NCBI RefSeq assembly: GCF_900100165.1
Contig: NZ_FNEO01000004.1
Coordinates: 1-64,000, forward strand
Length of the DNA: 64,000 nt
DNA from: Flavobacterium glycines
Lineage (GTDB): Bacteria; Bacteroidota; Bacteroidia; Flavobacteriales; Flavobacteriaceae
Reading direction: 5' to 3'
Both the position numbers and the translations under genes were made by a program. Shown piece after piece: positions 59,988-64,000 of the stretch. Below the pieces are notes generated by a model, which ran no database searches, was not told the DNA's origin, and saw only the letters and a program-made list of their open reading frames with translations. How positions within the stretch are numbered: the first letter of the stretch is position 1; each line of letters opens with the position of its first letter.

Positions 59988-61064
59988 TTAGTTCTTTTTG
60001 GCAATTTCCAAATCGTTACCCATCATTTCTTTGACCATAGCCACCAAATCGTATTCCAGTGACCAATTTAACTGAGTCATGGCTTTAGTAGGGTTACCTA
60101 TTAATAAATCTACTTCGGTAGGGCGATAATAATTAGTATCCACTTTTACAACCGTTGTTCCTATAGCTAGTTGGTAATCGGGATTATTACATTTTTTAAT
60201 TTTTCCAACTTCATTTTCACTTGCTCCTGTAAATTCCAACTCAATACCACATTCGGCAAAAGCCATTTTCACAAAATCACGAACCGAAGTCGTTTTTCCG
60301 GTGGCTATCACAAAATCTTCTGGTTGCTCTTGTTGTAACATTAACCACATTGCTCGCACATAATCCTTAGCATGTCCCCAGTCACGTTGTGCATCCAGAT
60401 TTCCTAAAAACAAGCAATCCTGTTCAGCCAACACAATCCGTGCCACTGCCATGGTAATTTTTCGGGTAACAAAGGTCTCTCCCCTGCGTGGCGATTCATG
60501 ATTAAATAAAATACCATTGCAGGCAAACATATTGTAAGCTTCCCTATAATTTTTCACTATCCAGAAACCGTATAATTTAGCTACTCCATAAGGCGAACGT
60601 GGATAAAAAGGTGTCGTTTCGGTTTGTGGTACTTCCTGAACGGAACCATACAATTCAGAAGTGGAAGCCTGATAAAATTTAGTTTTATGTGTTAAGCCCA
60701 AGATACGAATAGCTTCCAAAATCCTTAAAACTCCCACCCCATCCACATTAGCCACATACTCAGGAGAATCAAAACTAACTTTTACATGAGACATTGCTCC
60801 CAAATTATAAATTTCATCGGGTTGCACTTCCTGAATGATTCGGATAATATTGGTTGCATCAGACAAATCGCCATAATGCAATTTGAAATTGACATTTTCT
60901 TCATGCAAATCCACATACAAATGATCGATACGCTGCGTATTAAAAGAAGAGGCTCTTCTCTTAATTCCATGCACTTCATATCCCTTTTCCAGTAATAATT
61001 CTGCTAAATAAGAACCATCCTGCCCCGTTATACCTGTTATCAAAGCTTTCTTCATTGTTGTCAT
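59988..61064 (-). CDS. gmd: GDP-mannose 4,6-dehydratase
   Basis: A 358-residue short-chain dehydratase converting GDP-D-mannose to GDP-4-keto-6-deoxy-D-mannose. The NADP site is [27 protein letters not shown]; the catalytic set is in [11 protein letters not shown] and the YxxxK of [28 protein letters not shown] and [11 protein letters not shown] are GMD signatures. The start overlaps the fcl stop (ATGA), so the pair is coupled. Its mannose supply may come from manA at 16 kb. Confidence 0.96.
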   Translation of the reverse strand: MTTMKKALITGITGQDGSYLAELLLEKGYEVHGIKRRASSFNTQRIDHLYVDLHEENVNFKLHYGDLSDATNIIRIIQEVQPDEIYNLGAMSHVKVSFDSPEYVANVDGVGVLRILEAIRILGLTHKTKFYQASTSELYGSVQEVPQTETTPFYPRSPYGVAKLYGFWIVKNYREAYNMFACNGILFNHESPRRGETFVTRKITMAVARIVLAEQDCLFLGNLDAQRDWGHAKDYVRAMWLMLQQEQPEDFVIATGKTTSVRDFVKMAFAECGIELEFTGASENEVGKIKKCNNPDYQLAIGTTVVKVDTNYYRPTEVDLLIGNPTKAMTQLNWSLEYDLVAMVKEMMGNDLEIAKKN

Positions 61065-61999
61065 TCTGCTTGATTATGATTTAAAAATTTTTCATGGTAA
61101 ACCTCTTTAATCCCTTTTTCTAAAGAAATTTCAGCCTTCCATCCCATTTGATTAATCTGAGTTACATCCATTAATTTTCGGGGTGTACCATTGGGTTTTG
61201 TAGCATCCCATAAAACATCACCATTATAGCCCACAATAGTTTTTACTAAAAGGGCTAATTCTTTTATTGACAAATCCTGCCCTGTTCCCACATTGATATG
61301 TCCTAAATCATCGTATTGATGCATCAGAAAACAACAGGCTTCAGCTAGATCATCCACATGTAAAAACTCTCTTAAAGGCGAACCATCACCCCATAAAACA
61401 ACTTCTGATTGCTGATTGATTTTAGCTTCGTGAAACTTTCGCAATAGGGCCGGCAAAACATGCGAGTTTTGTAAATCGTAATTATCATTTGGACCATACA
61501 AATTAGTAGGCATAGCCGAAATAAAATTACAATCGTACTGACTTCGGTAAGCTTCACACATTTTGATACCTGCAATTTTGGCTATGGCATATGGCTCGTT
61601 AGTAGGCTCCAATAAACCTGTCAACAAATATTCTTCTTTCAAGGGTTGTGGAGCTAATTTAGGATAAATACAGCTCGAACCTAAGAACAATAACTTTTTT
61701 ACTTTGTGAAGGTAACTTTGATGGATCACATTATTTTGTATCATCAAATTATCATACAAAAAATCGGCTTTATAAATATTATTAGCTAATATACCTCCTA
61801 CTTTTGCTGCTGCCAGAAACACATATTCCGGTTGTTCCTGAGCAAAAAAAGCGGCAACAGCTTCCGTATTGCGTAAATCAAGTTCAGCTGACATTCGAGT
61901 CACTATATTTGTAAATCCCTTGCTTTGAAGATTTCGATAAATAGCACTGCCCACCATACCATTATGACCTGCAATATATATTTTTGAATTGGTGTTCAT
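61061..61999 (-). CDS. fcl: GDP-L-fucose synthase
   Basis: A 312-residue bifunctional epimerase/reductase completing GDP-L-fucose synthesis from the Gmd product. NADP site [18 protein letters not shown]; catalytic Ser, Tyr and Lys in [19 protein letters not shown] and [34 protein letters not shown] and [11 protein letters not shown] are conserved. Together with gmd it shows that the glycan contains L-fucose or a derivative. Confidence 0.96.
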   Translation of the reverse strand: MNTNSKIYIAGHNGMVGSAIYRNLQSKGFTNIVTRMSAELDLRNTEAVAAFFAQEQPEYVFLAAAKVGGILANNIYKADFLYDNLMIQNNVIHQSYLHKVKKLLFLGSSCIYPKLAPQPLKEEYLLTGLLEPTNEPYAIAKIAGIKMCEAYRSQYDCNFISAMPTNLYGPNDNYDLQNSHVLPALLRKFHEAKINQQSEVVLWGDGSPLREFLHVDDLAEACCFLMHQYDDLGHINVGTGQDLSIKELALLVKTIVGYNGDVLWDATKPNGTPRKLMDVTQINQMGWKAEISLEKGIKEVYHEKFLNHNQAE

Positions 62000-62013
62000 T
62001 GTAATTGAATACT

Positions 62014-62865
62014 CTATAATTTAAAAATGATATTTTTTACAACTTTCTTATACAAATACTTATACATCCTATAAATACTCATCCTTATTATACTTACTTC
62101 TTTCTTATCATTAATACGTAGTGTTCTAACCACTTGATTATCTATTTTTGTTTCAAATTCTTCATTTAAAACCAACACTTTACTCTTACTTTCGTAAAAC
62201 CTTACTATAATTGATAAAATACTTTGATCGTGCCTATGGTATGAAAAACCATCAACTTGTTCCTTTTTTTCATTTTCAAAAACATCAGCCACAATTGAAG
62301 GAAAATATAACATGGAATTCAACCACTCATTCACCAGGTTTATGCTATCTTCTGTCTTTTTTAAAAGAAAAAAACCTGCAATAACTTTAGTCTTTTCAAT
62401 CCACTGTTCATCACAACTAAATAGATTTTCAAAATGTTGTATTGCACTTTTTTTTGCCCAATATTTTAACTTAGGACTATTATTGAAAGTAGTATCAAAC
62501 TTTGACCATCCGTAATCAACATTTTCTCTATACTGAAAAAAAACACAATCTTCATTATTTAAAAAGCTTATATATTTTTTCCATTGTTCAGATTCAAATA
62601 ATGTATTACCTGCATCCGAATATATTATTACATCACCCATCTGTGCTTGATCTAATATTTTTTTCACCACAAATGGTTTCCATAGCCAATACCCTCCTCC
62701 TTTAGAAGTTGAAAACAAAGGTGAACTCTTTATATACAGAGGCAAATCTTTTTCGGAAAAACTGATAACTTCATCAAAAATTTCAATTTTATGAGCTTCT
62801 TTAACAATTCTTTTTACAGAATATTTAAATTTATCATTCCCGTATGTAACAAAATAAATTTTCAT
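62014..62865 (-). CDS. Putative glycosyltransferase of the polysaccharide locus, family uncertain
   Basis: 283 residues, cytosolic. [23 protein letters not shown] at the start, [16 protein letters not shown] and [13 protein letters not shown] (a DxD-like SDAG) in the first half, and [18 protein letters not shown] (HRxDQS) later resemble the GT-A-like proteins found in Bacteroidota and Helicobacter glycan loci. I cannot assign a CAZy family. The DNA is very AT-rich. It overlaps the upstream ABC gene by 4 bp. Confidence 0.65.
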   Translation of the reverse strand: MKIYFVTYGNDKFKYSVKRIVKEAHKIEIFDEVISFSEKDLPLYIKSSPLFSTSKGGGYWLWKPFVVKKILDQAQMGDVIIYSDAGNTLFESEQWKKYISFLNNEDCVFFQYRENVDYGWSKFDTTFNNSPKLKYWAKKSAIQHFENLFSCDEQWIEKTKVIAGFFLLKKTEDSINLVNEWLNSMLYFPSIVADVFENEKKEQVDGFSYHRHDQSILSIIVRFYESKSKVLVLNEEFETKIDNQVVRTLRINDKKEVSIIRMSIYRMYKYLYKKVVKNIIFKL

Positions 62866-64000
62866 TTTAAAAACATAAAACCTGATTTTTCTATCTCAAA
62901 CGACCAACTGTTTTTCATTTTAAAACCATCAAATGACACTAAAATATTTTCCTTAGTCTCTAAAAAAGTTTCCAATCCAGGATGTGTCAAATATATTTTC
63001 ATGAAAACATCCCCTTTATTGATGTTCTCAGGAAATTGTATTTTTTTCTCTATTAAAAAACTTCCTTTTGAATATTTAGGAGGCATACCTGAAAAATGAC
63101 TTGGACTATAAAAAGCCAAAGGATTATCGTATTTATCAAAAAATCGAGCTTCTAAATCAAAACTGATTTCTTCGCGTATAAATCCCGTTACTTGAATAAA
63201 CAGTAAATTTGAATCTGCATTTAATTTTATTTCACAAGAATTAGAATTATTAATTTTAATATCCTTAATCTGTATATTACTATTGTTTATAGAACACATA
63301 TCTAAAATGAGAGCGTTTTTCGAGTCATAATCATTGATGTAACGAGAAAGACAACTATCAATCTTACCCTCAAAAACAACTCCACCATTTTCCAAAACTA
63401 TCCCTCTCGTACACAAACTCTTTACCGCCGCCATATTATGACTCACAAACAAAACAGTCCTGCCTTGGCCTTTGGAAATATCCTGCATTTTGCCAATGGC
63501 TTTTTTTTGAAACTCGGCATCGCCTACGGCTAAAACCTCATCGACAATAAGTATTTCAGGTTCTAAAAATGCGGCTACAGCAAAAGCCAGGCGCACATAC
63601 ATGCCGCTGCTATAGCGTTTTACCGGAGTATCAATGTAACGCTCGCAGCCCGAAAATTCGATAATTTCATCGAGCTTGGAAGCGATTTCTTTTTTGGTCA
63701 TACCTAATATTGCCCCGTTCAAGAAAATATTCTCACGGCCCGTCATTTCACCATTAAAACCGGTACCCACTTCCAGTAAAGAAGCCACACGGCCTCCAAA
63801 TTTTACACTGCCTGTTGTAGGTGCAGTCACCCGGGACAAAATTTTCAACAAGGTGGATTTTCCTGCTCCGTTTTTCCCAATAATACCTACTACCTCCCCT
63901 TTGGCTATTTCAAAATTGATATCCTGTAACGCCCAAACGTAATCACTTTCTCCTTTTGTCGAGCGATCATTTGTTTCTCCAATTTTCAAATAAGGGTCTT
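62862..64000 (-). CDS. wzt: Polysaccharide ABC transporter ATP-binding protein (Wzt-like), 5' end outside the window
   Basis: 379 codons are visible; the frame runs through DPYLKIGETNDRS to the window edge without a start, so the first residues are missing. ATPase: Walker A GIIGKNGAGKSTLLKIL, signature RYSSGMYVRLAFAVAAFLEPEILIVDEVLAVGD, switch FVSHNMAAVKSLCTRG. Residues after about 225 form a beta-rich Wzt C-terminal domain that in relatives recognises the finished glycan end. It pairs with a Wzm permease, expected just beyond 64 kb. This indicates ABC-dependent export of at least one glycan made here. Confidence 0.92.
   Translation of the reverse strand, partial: DPYLKIGETNDRSTKGESDYVWALQDINFEIAKGEVVGIIGKNGAGKSTLLKILSRVTAPTTGSVKFGGRVASLLEVGTGFNGEMTGRENIFLNGAILGMTKKEIASKLDEIIEFSGCERYIDTPVKRYSSGMYVRLAFAVAAFLEPEILIVDEVLAVGDAEFQKKAIGKMQDISKGQGRTVLFVSHNMAAVKSLCTRGIVLENGGVVFEGKIDSCLSRYINDYDSKNALILDMCSINNSNIQIKDIKINNSNSCEIKLNADSNLLFIQVTGFIREEISFDLEARFFDKYDNPLAFYSPSHFSGMPPKYSKGSFLIEKKIQFPENINKGDVFMKIYLTHPGLETFLETKENILVSFDGFKMKNSWSFEIEKSGFMFLK

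Overview
The window is chromosomal DNA of a Bacteroidota bacterium, most likely a Flavobacterium or close relative. The DNA is AT-rich. Many genes are preceded by the Bacteroidota -7 element TAnnTTTG rather than a Shine-Dalgarno sequence. The gene content also fits: a large repeat adhesin, a DUF4105/Lnb-type protein, a DUF1573 protein, retropepsin-PDZ and GH25 genes, and the order folE-cysS-yidD-lgt. All calls were read by eye from the sequence; no database search was run.

Layout. 1-2024 (minus): 5' part of a secreted adhesin with 91-residue tandem repeats that runs off the left edge. 2025-4893: a solitary type III polyketide synthase gene between two long gene-poor stretches that carry a family of paired hairpins with a GGGGA loop. 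4894-29660: housekeeping genes in short operons on both strands: valS, DUF1573, aspartyl protease, aminotransferase, folE, a four-helix-bundle gene, cysS, yidD, lgt, tRNA-Thr, manA, idi-queD-bcp, msrB-msrA, a flavoprotein, recQ, kdsD-tatC-lptB, GH25-pssA and a DUF4105 protein.

29664-64000 (all minus): a surface-polysaccharide locus of 30 genes, open at the right edge. It holds a Wzt-type ABC ATPase, gmd and fcl (GDP-L-fucose), a nonulosonic-acid module (neuB and a neuA-phosphatase fusion), two pairs of MBOAT O-acyltransferase and SGNH protein, about fifteen glycosyltransferases, a WbsX/GH99-like protein, a methyltransferase, an O-antigen ligase/polymerase-like membrane protein and the initiating phosphoglycosyltransferase. 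The genes mostly touch or overlap, which suggests one long transcription unit, probably making a fucose- and nonulosonate-containing, acylated glycan.

The most unusual layer lies in the gaps. From 31.2 to 64 kb only five gaps exceed 60 bp. Two hold stand-alone GIY-YIG nuclease genes bordered by CTCGA-stem palindromes. One holds a DUF559 nuclease gene bordered by copies of a different palindrome that also encodes its C-terminus. One is an eight-unit heptanucleotide array. One is a 46-codon remnant of a deleted glycosyltransferase gene. Elsewhere a four-helix-bundle gene sits among octanucleotide repeats, and a heptad array is fixed in frame inside valS. Together these suggest several families of small-gene plus repeat elements that have colonised the genome.
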